Source of the DNA: JAPUDQ01 sp964552765
Lineage (GTDB): Bacteria; Patescibacteriota; Saccharimonadia; Saccharimonadales; Saccharimonadaceae
Direction of reading: 5' to 3'
Assembly (NCBI GenBank): GCA_964552765.1
Contig: CAZKIA010000001.1
Location: 62,001-126,000 of the forward strand
Length of the DNA: 64,000 nt
The notes beneath the pieces were generated by a model. The model did no database searches, had not been told where the DNA came from, and saw nothing but the letters and a program-made list of their open reading frames with translations. Every line of letters begins with the position of its first letter. The first letter of the stretch is position 1. The translations under genes and the position numbers were made by a program. Positions 26,643 through 35,813 of the stretch are shown here, in pieces.

Positions 26643-27825
26643 TGCGAAGCAGCGCCAGGTTTCGAACATGAGGTATCGCCAGGTACCGAGACAATAATTC
26701 ACTCTCTAAATTGCGGCGCATATATTTTAAAGAGCGGGTGTCAAAAGGCGCCTCATATGAGGCATCAATACTGACGTCAACGAGGTTATAGCTTACGGGT
26801 TGTTGGCCTGGTTTTGCGACCCACTCTGAGCCATCCCAAACACCAAGGCTCTCGGCAAATTGTGCGACGCCATCATTTACCTTCTGACTTCGCCAATCAG
26901 CCCCATCCATGTGTTCAACATTACTATCGGGATCGTCAACGCTACCAAAAAACCGATGCAAACTACGCCAATGCACTCGCCGACCCGCCAACTGAACATG
27001 ACCAACATCATCATTAGCAATAGCACTAGCGATGCGCGCACCAAATGCCGTATCGACCTGGTGATACTTCATAAGGCTACTCATTGATATAATCTCATGA
27101 ATCGAGTGAAGAATAAGGCTGACTGTCCTTAGAGTATACCCACGGATAACTTTTTCTCGAGTTGGTGCAATCATGATCGCCCCCATCTCCTTGCTATGTA
27201 GCACAAAGTGATGACGCCGTGATGAAGGCGCAAGAATATCGCAATAGGCAGGATTATCAAGATAGCTAATCTCAAAAGGCCGTTGCTCAAAATCTTGTGG
27301 TGTCAATCCACGGTACTGTTCGATCATCTCACGATTCCAGGCGTCGTCTTCGACGTAGCGTGCAGCGACCATAAGCTGAGACGAAGGCTCATGTTTGAGC
27401 ATACTCGCAAGCGAACGATACCGAAGTGCTTGTTGCAAGTGACGTGGCGGGTTTTTTTGAAGAAGCTTCTTGGCAACACTTGATTTCAACGACCAACAGA
27501 TCGTTCCTCTGACATGAGCTTGCATATGGGTGACAATGTGCGGTGTCATCTCACTCACTGCATTAGGAAATTGCCCTCCCAGTAACCGTGCAAGTCGCTC
27601 ATTGTCTTCGTGAGCACGTGAACGTAGCACTACATAGAGTTCATACGGCGTTGTGTCACGAGGATCAAGGCCATATAGCCGATGAACTCGTGCCGACGCC
27701 TCATAAATATCCCCAATAAGTCTCGTATCGATCGACTCTCGATCAATATTTGATTCAAGCTTGCTAATCATCCGTCCGAGACGGTCGGGATCTTCACCCA
27801 TTAGCTCTGCAAGTACACGCGACAT
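26623..27825 (-). CDS. Orphan protein coupled to fructose-bisphosphate aldolase, 400 residues
   Basis: I do not recognise a domain. The protein is soluble, mixed alpha/beta, Arg/His-rich, without signal or membrane helix. Its ATG lies one base after the fba stop, so it is the last gene of the carbon-metabolism operon and is translated after the aldolase. Long intact frame and operon position make it a real gene. It could be a regulatory or structural partner, but nothing in the sequence shows that. Confidence 0.85.
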   Translation of the reverse strand: MSRVLAELMGEDPDRLGRMISKLESNIDRESIDTRLIGDIYEASARVHRLYGLDPRDTTPYELYVVLRSRAHEDNERLARLLGGQFPNAVSEMTPHIVTHMQAHVRGTICWSLKSSVAKKLLQKNPPRHLQQALRYRSLASMLKHEPSSQLMVAARYVEDDAWNREMIEQYRGLTPQDFEQRPFEISYLDNPAYCDILAPSSRRHHFVLHSKEMGAIMIAPTREKVIRGYTLRTVSLILHSIHEIISMSSLMKYHQVDTAFGARIASAIANDDVGHVQLAGRRVHWRSLHRFFGSVDDPDSNVEHMDGADWRSQKVNDGVAQFAESLGVWDGSEWVAKPGQQPVSYNLVDVSIDASYEAPFDTRSLKYMRRNLESELLSRYLAIPHVRNLALLRITSDNR

Positions 27826-27826
27826 G

Positions 27827-28738
27827 CTACCTCACGGCTTTATTGGCCGAGCCAAAGGCTTCTATCTTCTCTTCAACAACACGCTGTACGGCATCATAGA
27901 CTGTTGGCATAAGTTTAACGATTGCGTATTCTTTAGGATTATCTTTCAGCACTTTCTCAAGGGTCGTACGGAAAACATAGCGCATATCACTATTGATATT
28001 AATCTTGCTTACCCCAATGCGTGCTGCTTCCTCAAAATAATGTACAGGGGTACCGCTACCGCCATGCAGACTGATCTGGCAATGGATAGCATCACGAATT
28101 TCCTGTAGAAGCTGCAGGTCGAGCTGTTTAGGCACTGGGTACTTCCCATGTAAATTACCGACAGCTGCTGCGTAGGTATCGATACCTGTTGCCTCGACAA
28201 ACCCACGAGCCCCTTCGGGAGTACTAAATGTTTTCTTGATCTCATCATAGTCGATGTTCTCATCGTGAACATTTGAGCTACCGCCAAAATAATGCGGCTC
28301 CGACTCAACAAGTGCACCGGTGAACTTAGCGTATTCAACCACTTCACGAGTCTTGGCGATAATCTCCTCATCGCTTGCATCGTGGTTCGCCTGAGAAATA
28401 TCGATATGAATAAATTCAAAGCCAACATCGATAGCACGTTTACATGCCTCAACGGTCGGACTATGATCGAGGTTGAGATACATCTCAACCCCATATTGTT
28501 TGCGGTAATTATCAACCATGTCACGGACGTTTTCTAGGCCCAGTGCCGTCACTTCACCATCGCTTACCTCGACCAACACAGGTGAATTCTTGGCCTGTGC
28601 AGCTCGAGCTACGGCGATCAATGTCTCTTGATTGTCGATATTGAAGGCACCGACAGCAAAGTGTTGCTGGCGGCTGCGCTGCATCAAATGTCGAGCATGT
28701 AGGCAGTTATCTCGGATGTCGTGTATTGTGAGGCCCAT
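27827..28738 (-). CDS. fba: Class II fructose-bisphosphate aldolase
   Basis: 303 residues. The zinc and substrate motifs are NLDHSPTVEACKRAID, AVGNLHGKYP, SLHGGSGTP and ININSDMR, typical of the FbaA/GatY-KbaY family. It condenses or cleaves fructose 1,6-bisphosphate and triose phosphates. The related tagatose-bisphosphate specificity cannot be excluded. It starts one base after the pfkB-type kinase stop. Confidence 0.92.
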   Translation of the reverse strand: MGLTIHDIRDNCLHARHLMQRSRQQHFAVGAFNIDNQETLIAVARAAQAKNSPVLVEVSDGEVTALGLENVRDMVDNYRKQYGVEMYLNLDHSPTVEACKRAIDVGFEFIHIDISQANHDASDEEIIAKTREVVEYAKFTGALVESEPHYFGGSSNVHDENIDYDEIKKTFSTPEGARGFVEATGIDTYAAAVGNLHGKYPVPKQLDLQLLQEIRDAIHCQISLHGGSGTPVHYFEEAARIGVSKININSDMRYVFRTTLEKVLKDNPKEYAIVKLMPTVYDAVQRVVEEKIEAFGSANKAVR

Positions 28739-28739
28739 A

Positions 28740-29780
28740 TTATTTCAACGGCTCCGCTTTATAGTTGGCTGGGGCTTTTTCAAGCCACTCCTTAAGATCG
28801 CGTGTCGAAAGAAGCCCTTCTTGTGCACCCGGGTAGAGGACGACACTGGCGGGTGTAATTGGTGCGAGTTGCAAAGCTCCCTCGAGCGTATATCCCTTAA
28901 TAAGGGCACCGATAAATGTACTCGCATAGGCATCACCACAACCAGTTCGCTCGACAGGAGGAGCAACATCGGGATAAATCGGCATAAAGAATCGCTGTTT
29001 GCCGTCACTTGCATAACTACCGGCAGGACCATCCGTGATTAATACAACCTTCGGCCCAAGTTCGTGCATTTTATCGAGTAACTCATTGAGATCACCATAC
29101 TTTCCACCTGTCACCTGGACAGCTTCTTCGCGGTTCAGTATGACGACTTCCGATCGTTTATAAACATGCTTAAGACGCCGAGCGCCAAATTTTATCTGAT
29201 AGGTTCCAGGTTGAAACGCCAATTTAACCTGTGGGTAACGCTCAAGCCATTCCATAATGTCATCATGCATCTCAACAGCATTTTCAGCGATCGAACTAAA
29301 GTATATCCACTTCGGGATCTCGCTACGCGTTAAGTGCGGCCAATGGTAGTCATAGTGCTCATGATTAATCAAAATCGTACGATCTTCTTTGTACCAAATA
29401 ACGTAGTGGTAATTTGTCACTTTACCGCGCTGCATCTTCACAAGAAACGTATCGACTTTTTTCTTCTGCAATGTCTCAATAACACGACGACCGTTTTCAT
29501 CTGCCCCTAGGTTAGTGACAAGTGCACTGTTGAGCCCCATTTTTGCAAAGTTTACGGCTGCATTGGCAGCATTACCAACACCATAGATGATCTTTGAGCT
29601 CTCAAATGGCATCTTCGTCCCATACGGTATACTAAGCCATTTATCACCTTCACCACGATCTTCAATACGACCATTCTCATCGAGCAGTCGGATAAAATCA
29701 TCGACAACCGTATCGCCGACAGATATCACATCGATTGCATTTGGATTATCGTTAATGTCTTTTTTGGGGGCCTCAGGCAT
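28740..29780 (-). CDS. PfkB-family sugar kinase
   Basis: 346 residues, ribokinase fold: GVGNAANAAVNFAKMG near residue 65 and the catalytic anion-hole motif as RTGCGDAYASTF near residue 290 (usually GAGDAF, here a Cys). Substrate may be a sugar phosphate or ribose. Its place between transketolase and aldolase suggests it could feed the hexose/pentose phosphate pool, possibly as the phosphofructokinase; that is inference. Shine-Dalgarno AAGGAG is 7 bases before ATG 29780. Confidence 0.88.
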   Translation of the reverse strand: MPEAPKKDINDNPNAIDVISVGDTVVDDFIRLLDENGRIEDRGEGDKWLSIPYGTKMPFESSKIIYGVGNAANAAVNFAKMGLNSALVTNLGADENGRRVIETLQKKKVDTFLVKMQRGKVTNYHYVIWYKEDRTILINHEHYDYHWPHLTRSEIPKWIYFSSIAENAVEMHDDIMEWLERYPQVKLAFQPGTYQIKFGARRLKHVYKRSEVVILNREEAVQVTGGKYGDLNELLDKMHELGPKVVLITDGPAGSYASDGKQRFFMPIYPDVAPPVERTGCGDAYASTFIGALIKGYTLEGALQLAPITPASVVLYPGAQEGLLSTRDLKEWLEKAPANYKAEPLK

Positions 29781-29782
29781 GA

Positions 29783-30781
29783 TTATTCTCCTTGATGATA
29801 TTGGGGGTTATGTTTTATAAACTCTTCAGTTGTCGAAACGATATGGGTATCGGTAAGGCCAAAGTGCTCAAGCAGCTCCTCGGGTGTTCCGGACTCACCA
29901 AAACGATCTTGCATTCCCATGCGATGAATCGGTACGGGCAGTCGTTCGGTCGATACTTCACAAATTGCACTACCAAATCCACCAGCAGCTTGCGCTTCTT
30001 CGATCGTAATTGCACGACCACATTTTTTAAGTGAAGTAATAATTGTCTCAGTATCAAGTGGCTTGATAGTTGGGACATGGACAACCTCAGCATTAATACC
30101 ACGTTTGGCCAACTCTTCAGCGGCAACCAGGCACTGATATGACATCGTCCCGGTACCAATTAACGCCACGTCTTTACCTTCACGTAGTACATAGGCTTTT
30201 CCTATCTCAAATGGTGTCTGCTCGGTCGTAAATATTGGTGTTGCCTCACGGGCTAATCGTATATAGCTTGCCGATTCTTGACGAGCAATGGCTCGCGTCG
30301 CTTTTTCTGCCTCAATACTATCACCTGGTGCAATCACAATCATGTGCGGTAATACTCTCATGAGTGCAATATCTTCAAGCATCTGATGTGTCGCTCCATC
30401 AGGGCCGACGGAAATACCCGCATGCGATCCAACAATACAGGTAAATCGTTCGTTGAGGCATAGCGTTGTTCGTATCTGCTCCCAGTTTCGCCCAGGACTG
30501 AATGCCGCATAGCTACTAGTAAATGGTTTTTTACCCATTGCGCTCATGCCGGCAGCGACTGTCACCAGATTCTGCTCAGCAACACCTACTTCAATAAATC
30601 GTTGTGGGTGCGCATCACGAAACATATGCATTTGAGTTGATTCGGTGAGATCGGCACACAATGCGACAATCGTTTCGTCTTCATCTCCTGCAGCCTTAAG
30701 TCCACGACCAAATCCTTTACGAATCGATTCGGTCTCAATATCTTTCGAGCCAATATGGGTGGCAAGATGCAGATTATTCAC
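29783..30781 (-). CDS. Transketolase, C-terminal subunit
   Basis: About 332 residues, covering the pyrimidine-binding and C-terminal domains: IEVGVAEQNLVTVAAGMSAMG, SYAAFSPGRNWEQIR and SHAGISVGPDGATHQ. It completes the enzyme encoded by the preceding gene. I chose GTG 30781 because an AGGAG lies 5 bases upstream and the GTG overlaps the upstream stop (GTGAATAA); an in-frame TTG at 30805 would be a poorer start. Confidence 0.9.
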   Translation of the reverse strand: MNNLHLATHIGSKDIETESIRKGFGRGLKAAGDEDETIVALCADLTESTQMHMFRDAHPQRFIEVGVAEQNLVTVAAGMSAMGKKPFTSSYAAFSPGRNWEQIRTTLCLNERFTCIVGSHAGISVGPDGATHQMLEDIALMRVLPHMIVIAPGDSIEAEKATRAIARQESASYIRLAREATPIFTTEQTPFEIGKAYVLREGKDVALIGTGTMSYQCLVAAEELAKRGINAEVVHVPTIKPLDTETIITSLKKCGRAITIEEAQAAGGFGSAICEVSTERLPVPIHRMGMQDRFGESGTPEELLEHFGLTDTHIVSTTEEFIKHNPQYHQGE

Positions 30782-31634
30782 CTTCACTCCTAATCTTCCC
30801 GGCAAGGGTACGTAGCTTTTTCAAGGCATCTTTGGCCTGCTCGCTGTTCGGCGGTGCACCATGCCATTTGTAGTCATACTCCATAAAATCAACTCCTTTA
30901 CCCGGGATCGTATGAGCAATAATAACACTTGGCTTGTTGGTAATAGCGCGGGCCATACTACAGGCGTCAATGATACTCTCGATATTATTACCATCAACTT
31001 CCTGAACGTGCCAGCCAAAGCTCTCCCATTTACCCCTCAGGTCTTCGAGCGGCATGATATCTTCAGTGTTACCATCAATTTGAATATTGTTGCGGTCGAT
31101 GATGCCAATCATGTTATGCAGCTTGTATTTACCAGCAAACATAGCTGCTTCCCAAATATTCCCCTCATTAAGTTCACCATCGCCCATCATGACGTATATC
31201 CAGCGCTGAGGGTCGGGATCAATATATTGCAAGACATATGCCATGCCAGCGCCCTGACTCAGCCCTTCGCCTAGCGGCCCACTAGTTGTTTCCATACCAG
31301 GCAGGTGCAACCGCTCCGGATGACCCTGCAGGCGACTGCCAAATTTTCGTAGTGTGGCAAGCTCACTCACAGGAAAATACCCGGCTCGCGCCATTGTGGC
31401 GTACCGAACCGGCACCGTGTGCCCATTGCTCAGGATAAGGATATCCCGCTGATCCCAATCAGGATTGTGCGGGTCGTGTTTCATGATATTAAAATATAGC
31501 GCAGTGAAGATATCTGCCATACCCAACGGGCCCGCACTATGCCCCGAGCCAGCGGCTTCGAGCATACGAATAATATCCTGACGAATCGTGTTCGCCATTT
31601 CGTCCATTTGTTTCAGTGTTAATTGCCCACTCAT
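30774..31634 (-). CDS. Transketolase, N-terminal (TPP-binding) subunit
   Basis: 286 residues with the thiamine pyrophosphate motif GDGELNEGNIWEAAMFAGKYK ending in NNIQIDG, and ILSNGHTVPVRYATMARAG. Together with the next gene it interconverts pentose and triose/hexose phosphates. Splitting into two chains is common in archaea and in CPR bacteria. A TAAACT lies 8 bases before ATG 31634, so an internal promoter is possible. Confidence 0.92.
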   Translation of the reverse strand: MSGQLTLKQMDEMANTIRQDIIRMLEAAGSGHSAGPLGMADIFTALYFNIMKHDPHNPDWDQRDILILSNGHTVPVRYATMARAGYFPVSELATLRKFGSRLQGHPERLHLPGMETTSGPLGEGLSQGAGMAYVLQYIDPDPQRWIYVMMGDGELNEGNIWEAAMFAGKYKLHNMIGIIDRNNIQIDGNTEDIMPLEDLRGKWESFGWHVQEVDGNNIESIIDACSMARAITNKPSVIIAHTIPGKGVDFMEYDYKWHGAPPNSEQAKDALKKLRTLAGKIRSEGE

Positions 31635-31665
31635 TATCTATTAGTTTACCATAATCGCCTTAGAT

Positions 31666-32301
31666 TTACTGCCTCAATACCCCTTCAAGTGCCTCATAGG
31701 CCTGTTGTGGATTATCGCTTCTTTGTATGGCGCTACCTACATTAATAACATCAATCCCCGCCGCCGCTATCGTAGCGACAGTGGCCTGGTTTGCGCCACC
31801 ATCCCAGCCTATCTCACTATCAGATCTCACTTCACGGATGGCACTTACTTTATCGAGCAGTGTCAGATCTGCCTTGCCACCGAAATGCCCCAGCTTGCCA
31901 CCAAACAGCATGACATGATCGGCAATCGCAATACAGTCACGCGCTGACTCTACCGTCGTATCAGCTAGTAGCGCCACACCAGCCTTAATCGAAAAGCGCT
32001 GAATATGCTGCACCATAGCCGCAATATCCCCCTCAGCTTCTGCATGTAAAATAATCAGGTGTGGTCGAAGACTGATAAGTGTCTCAAGATGCTCTGCTGG
32101 ATGACGATACATTAGGTGAATATCGGCCACTACTCCCTCTGGCCACCAGACTTGGATAGGATTCGTATTTTTATTTGGGGCAAACTCACCGTCCATTAGA
32201 TCAATCTGTATACGAGGAGCAAATGATACGCGTTCAATTTGTTCACGAAACACATGAGGGTCGGCTGAATAGGGCGTAACACTTGGTACGATCATAGCCA
32301 T
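31666..32301 (-). CDS. rpe: Ribulose-phosphate 3-epimerase-like protein
   Basis: 211 residues, a TIM barrel of the Rpe type: IQIDLMDGEFAPN, ADIHLMYRHP, ILHAEAE and GWDGGAN. Two metal/acid-base residues (His of DIHLM, Asp of WDGGAN) are kept, but the first metal-ligand histidine of Rpe (HxDxMD) is glutamine here, and the NPGFGGQ loop is altered to KLGHFGGKA. It may still epimerise ribulose 5-phosphate or have drifted. ATG 32301 lies four bases after the upstream stop. Confidence 0.75.
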   Translation of the reverse strand: MAMIVPSVTPYSADPHVFREQIERVSFAPRIQIDLMDGEFAPNKNTNPIQVWWPEGVVADIHLMYRHPAEHLETLISLRPHLIILHAEAEGDIAAMVQHIQRFSIKAGVALLADTTVESARDCIAIADHVMLFGGKLGHFGGKADLTLLDKVSAIREVRSDSEIGWDGGANQATVATIAAAGIDVINVGSAIQRSDNPQQAYEALEGVLRQ

Positions 32302-32305
32302 AGCG

Positions 32306-32737
32306 TTAGCGCGCGCGGTGCCCGACAAAAAACCCTAAGACCATACGAAGCGTTAGTGCGAATAATGCAAACAGGAATGATTCTTTCGCTGTGATAAGCA
32401 ATCCTGCTGGGGCTGTCGCAAAATACGGGAAGATGATGAGCAGCGCCAATATGACTAGCATAGCCAAAAATAATACCTGGTCAATTGATTCGGTTGATAT
32501 CGGCAAAGCACGTGCGATAGTGACATATCCTGCATCGAGCAATAAAAATGAGCCTACGATATAGACATAATTCTCAAAACTTGCACCCGCCGACAACCCA
32601 CCACTTGTGACGCCGAGGACAACGGCAATCGCTAAAACAAACCCAAAGAGAATTGTTCGTACGCTTGTACCATAATACGATAACGCACCGATAAGTTTGT
32701 GTAGTAATAAGTGTGGTGGATGTGATTGGTGAGCCAT
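32306..32737 (-). CDS. Four-helix membrane protein of unknown function
   Basis: 143 residues with four hydrophobic helices between about residues 28 and 138 and a His-rich N-terminus. I do not recognise a family. Shine-Dalgarno AGGAG lies 4 bases before ATG 32737. It sits between rpiB and rpe in the sugar-phosphate operon, so co-regulation is likely; a transport role would be speculation. Confidence 0.8.
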   Translation of the reverse strand: MAHQSHPPHLLLHKLIGALSYYGTSVRTILFGFVLAIAVVLGVTSGGLSAGASFENYVYIVGSFLLLDAGYVTIARALPISTESIDQVLFLAMLVILALLIIFPYFATAPAGLLITAKESFLFALFALTLRMVLGFFVGHRAR

Positions 32738-32768
32738 AGTACTCCTAACTATAGTAAAACGTTACTGC

Positions 32769-33221
32769 TTACGCAAGGTCATCGAGCTGACGGTTACGTC
32801 GACGGTAGCGCTCGGCATTGGCAAATGGCGTCTTGAGCCATGTATCAATAATCTTTTTCCATTCATAGACATCATCTTCAAGTACTCGCGACGGCAAACA
32901 AAGAACGTTACTATCATTGTCGTTACGCGTTACTTTCGCCTCATAGCTATCCCATATAACACTGGCTCTGATACCACGAAATCGATTCGCCGCCATCGCC
33001 ATACCCTGACCGCCAGTACATAGTAAAATAGCACGCGATGATTCATCAGTATCACCAATGAGTTTCGTACAAGCAATCGCGGCAAACTGAGGAAAATCAT
33101 CATGTGGGTCAAGTTCTTTGCCGCCAACATCTTCAATCTTGAGACCCTGTTTACTTAAATACGCAAACACTTGTTCTTTGAGATGAAAACCGCCGTGATC
33201 AGACCCTAAGTATATCTTCAC
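32769..33221 (-). CDS. rpiB: Ribose-5-phosphate isomerase B-like protein
   Basis: 150 residues, RpiB/LacAB family: GSDHGGFHLKEQV at the start and the phosphate loop as CTGGQGMAMAANR, where family members usually read CGTGIGM. The segment that carries the ring-opening histidine in E. coli RpiB reads RNDNDSNVLCLPSR here, with Asp in its place. It probably interconverts ribose and ribulose 5-phosphate, but a related sugar phosphate is possible. It begins one base after the gap stop. Confidence 0.88.
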   Translation of the reverse strand: MKIYLGSDHGGFHLKEQVFAYLSKQGLKIEDVGGKELDPHDDFPQFAAIACTKLIGDTDESSRAILLCTGGQGMAMAANRFRGIRASVIWDSYEAKVTRNDNDSNVLCLPSRVLEDDVYEWKKIIDTWLKTPFANAERYRRRNRQLDDLA

Positions 33222-33222
33222 G

Positions 33223-34236
33223 TTATTTTCCTATCGTTTTAGCCACATCTGCAGTGAGTTCTACAAGGCGATTGCTGTAGCCCCACTCATTGTCATACCA
33301 GGCAACAACCTTAAGGAGATTCCCACCGACTACTGATGTCAGAGGCAAATCAACGATACAGCTATGAGAATTACCCTTGAAGTCAGTCGAGACAAGCTCT
33401 TCTTCGGTAACCGTCAAAATACCTTGATAAAACGGCTCTTTAGCGGCTTTTTTAAAGACGTCGTTTACCTCATCAATCGTGACATCGCGTTTAAGTAGCA
33501 CCACAAAATCGCTCATGCTAACAACAGGGGTTGGTACCCGAACACTGAGCCCACCGAAACGATTCTCAAGTGCAGGCAGCGCTTTAGCGGCGGCAATACT
33601 CGCACCTGTCGTTGTCGGGACGATATTTTCAGCGGCAGCTCGTGCTTCACGCAAGTCTTTGGCCGGTGCGTCTTGTAGCTTCTGGCTGGCTGTATAGCTA
33701 TGAACTGTTGTCATCATCGCTTTTTGAATGCCGAAGTTGCTCTCTAATACACTCATAACAGGAGTGATACAGTTTGTCGTACAGCTTGCATTACTCACAA
33801 CATCAGTTGTACTCTTGATCTTCTCGTCGTTGACGCCAAGTACAATCGTATCGGCACCATCACCCTTAGCCGGTGCCGAGATAATGACTTTCTTTGCCCC
33901 AGCAGGATCAATATGAGCGCGTGCTTTCGCTGGATCAACAAAGAACCCAGTTGACTCAATCACAATATCGACGCCCATCTCATCCCACGGCAAATTAGCT
34001 GGTTCTTTCTCGGCAAGAACTTTGATATGTTTGCCATCGACAATGATTTCATCGCTATCATAACTAACCGTATGTTCATACTCACCGTAGTTTGAATCAT
34101 GTTTGAGTAAGTGCGCCAATGTTTTTGTGTCTGTCAGATCATTAATAGCCACAATTTCGAGGTCGCTACGATCAAATGCAATCTTAAATGCATTACGTCC
34201 GATGCGCCCAAACCCGTTAATCGCTAATTTTGCCAT
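33223..34236 (-). CDS. gap: Glyceraldehyde-3-phosphate dehydrogenase, type I
   Basis: 337 residues. NAD-binding start KLAINGFGRIGRNAFK, catalytic cysteine in SNASCTTNCITP, and WYDNEWGYSNRLVEL at the C-terminus. It opens the operon that runs through rpiB, rpe, transketolase, kinase and aldolase, so lower glycolysis and the non-oxidative pentose phosphate branch are expressed together. ATG 34236 is chosen from the family start; AAGG/AAAGG stretches lie upstream. Confidence 0.95.
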   Translation of the reverse strand: MAKLAINGFGRIGRNAFKIAFDRSDLEIVAINDLTDTKTLAHLLKHDSNYGEYEHTVSYDSDEIIVDGKHIKVLAEKEPANLPWDEMGVDIVIESTGFFVDPAKARAHIDPAGAKKVIISAPAKGDGADTIVLGVNDEKIKSTTDVVSNASCTTNCITPVMSVLESNFGIQKAMMTTVHSYTASQKLQDAPAKDLREARAAAENIVPTTTGASIAAAKALPALENRFGGLSVRVPTPVVSMSDFVVLLKRDVTIDEVNDVFKKAAKEPFYQGILTVTEEELVSTDFKGNSHSCIVDLPLTSVVGGNLLKVVAWYDNEWGYSNRLVELTADVAKTIGK

Positions 34237-34324
34237 AGTGCCATCCCTTTCCTTAAGCAGTAGCTCTTTCACTATCTAGTATATATCGTTATTCCCCCTC
34301 GGTGCAATCAGTTATAATAGAACT

Positions 34325-35794
34325 ATGAAAAAACGTCAGTTGCTCACCCTTGCCGAAGATTACTATGACGAAGATCAACTGATCGAGCTCACCAGCGCGA
34401 TTGATCTCGCAACCGAGCGACATGCCGGTCAAAAACGCAGGAGCGGTGAACCATACGTTACCCACCCGCTTGCAGTCGCCGCAATCTTGATCGAATGGGG
34501 GATGGATATCGACACGGTTATCGCCGGTGTCCTGCATGACACGATCGAGGATACTGATGCAACATTTGAGGAGTTAGAGAAATACTTTGGCCGTGACGTA
34601 GCATTTTTGGTAGACGGCGTCACAAAAGTTAGTCAAGCACGCGCCGGTATGAAAGACCTCAGTCATTACTTACCTGAAACCAAAGACAACCTGACCAAAC
34701 TCCTCATCGCTGTTGGCCAAGATGTCCGCGTCATCATTATCAAACTCGCCGATCGCCTCCATAATATGCAAACCCTACGCTATATGTCTGCCGCAAAACA
34801 ACAGAAAATATCTCGTGAAACTATTGAAGTCTTTGCCCCGATTGCCGATCGTCTCAACATGGGGCGTGTTCGCGTGCAACTTGAGGAACTAGCCTTTTCC
34901 TATCTGAATCCGAAAGAACACAACCGTCTGAAAAAAGAGATCAATACCCGAATCGGCCTGAGTCGTAAACGCCTCGCACAAGTACGAACCACTATTGATG
35001 CTCGATTGACAGCCGAGAAGATTCCCCATCAAATGGATGGACGCGTTAAAAGTGTCTACAGTCTCTATAAAAAACTCCGCAAAATTCCTGATATTGATGA
35101 GATATACGACATCCTTGCTCTCCGTGTCATCGTCGAAGATGTGACGACATGCTATTTAGTGCTTGGCATCATTCATGGCCTCTATCCGCCAATGGTCAAC
35201 CGTATCAAAGACTATATTGCACGCCCTAAACTCAATGGTTACCAAAGTCTTCACACTACCGTCATGACATCTTCAGGTCAAATTGTTGAATTTCAGATTC
35301 GTACCGAGCAAATGCACGATTATGCAGAACGAGGATTAGCTGCGAGTTTTCACTACAATGAACAAAAGCTGACCGATGCCTACCGTAAAGGCCATATTGC
35401 TGATATGCCTGCTGATTTACGCTGGATTAGGGAGCTCCAAGAAGTCGCCGCCCAACTCAAAGAAGGGAAAGAGATCGATGTCGAACATCTAAAGATTGAT
35501 CTTTTTGGTGACAGAATATTTGTTTACTCTCCAAAAGGTGATATTTACGATCTACCCGAAGGAGCGACACCACTTGATTTTGCCTATCGCATCCACAGCG
35601 ATCTTGGCGAAAAAGCCTCAGGCTTTATTGTCAACGGCAAGATGGAAAAATTTAACTACCGACTACAAAACGGCGAAGTTGTCGAAGTTATCACAAAAAA
35701 GAACGCCAAGCCAAATACTGACTGGTTATCATGGGTATTTACCTCTCATGCTCGCAACAAAATCCGTGCCCAGCTCAATCGCTATAAAAAATAA
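34325..35794 (+). CDS. Bifunctional (p)ppGpp synthetase/hydrolase, Rel family, short form
   Basis: 489 residues. An HD hydrolase domain (His33, HD at residues 71-72 in LHDTIED), a RelA/SpoT synthetase domain (LALRVIVED, PKLNGYQSLHTT, VEFQIRT) and a TGS domain (IFVYSPKGDIYDLPEGATPLDFAYRIH). The protein ends after TGS, lacking the helical, zinc-finger and ACT regions of the usual 700-residue Rel. It controls the stringent response. A TATAAT is 6 bases before ATG 34325 with no Shine-Dalgarno. Confidence 0.93.
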   Translation: MKKRQLLTLAEDYYDEDQLIELTSAIDLATERHAGQKRRSGEPYVTHPLAVAAILIEWGMDIDTVIAGVLHDTIEDTDATFEELEKYFGRDVAFLVDGVTKVSQARAGMKDLSHYLPETKDNLTKLLIAVGQDVRVIIIKLADRLHNMQTLRYMSAAKQQKISRETIEVFAPIADRLNMGRVRVQLEELAFSYLNPKEHNRLKKEINTRIGLSRKRLAQVRTTIDARLTAEKIPHQMDGRVKSVYSLYKKLRKIPDIDEIYDILALRVIVEDVTTCYLVLGIIHGLYPPMVNRIKDYIARPKLNGYQSLHTTVMTSSGQIVEFQIRTEQMHDYAERGLAASFHYNEQKLTDAYRKGHIADMPADLRWIRELQEVAAQLKEGKEIDVEHLKIDLFGDRIFVYSPKGDIYDLPEGATPLDFAYRIHSDLGEKASGFIVNGKMEKFNYRLQNGEVVEVITKKNAKPNTDWLSWVFTSHARNKIRAQLNRYKK

Positions 35795-35813
35795 GGGGCG
35801 CCCGCTCCTTGCA

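Noticed and set aside
29783..31634. Frameshifted single transketolase gene
   Set aside because: The two frames have a proper Shine-Dalgarno and GTG start at the junction, and the split form is a known natural arrangement.
34325..35794. Truncated rel pseudogene
   Set aside because: Hydrolase, synthetase and TGS motifs are intact and the frame ends cleanly; short Rel proteins without ACT exist.
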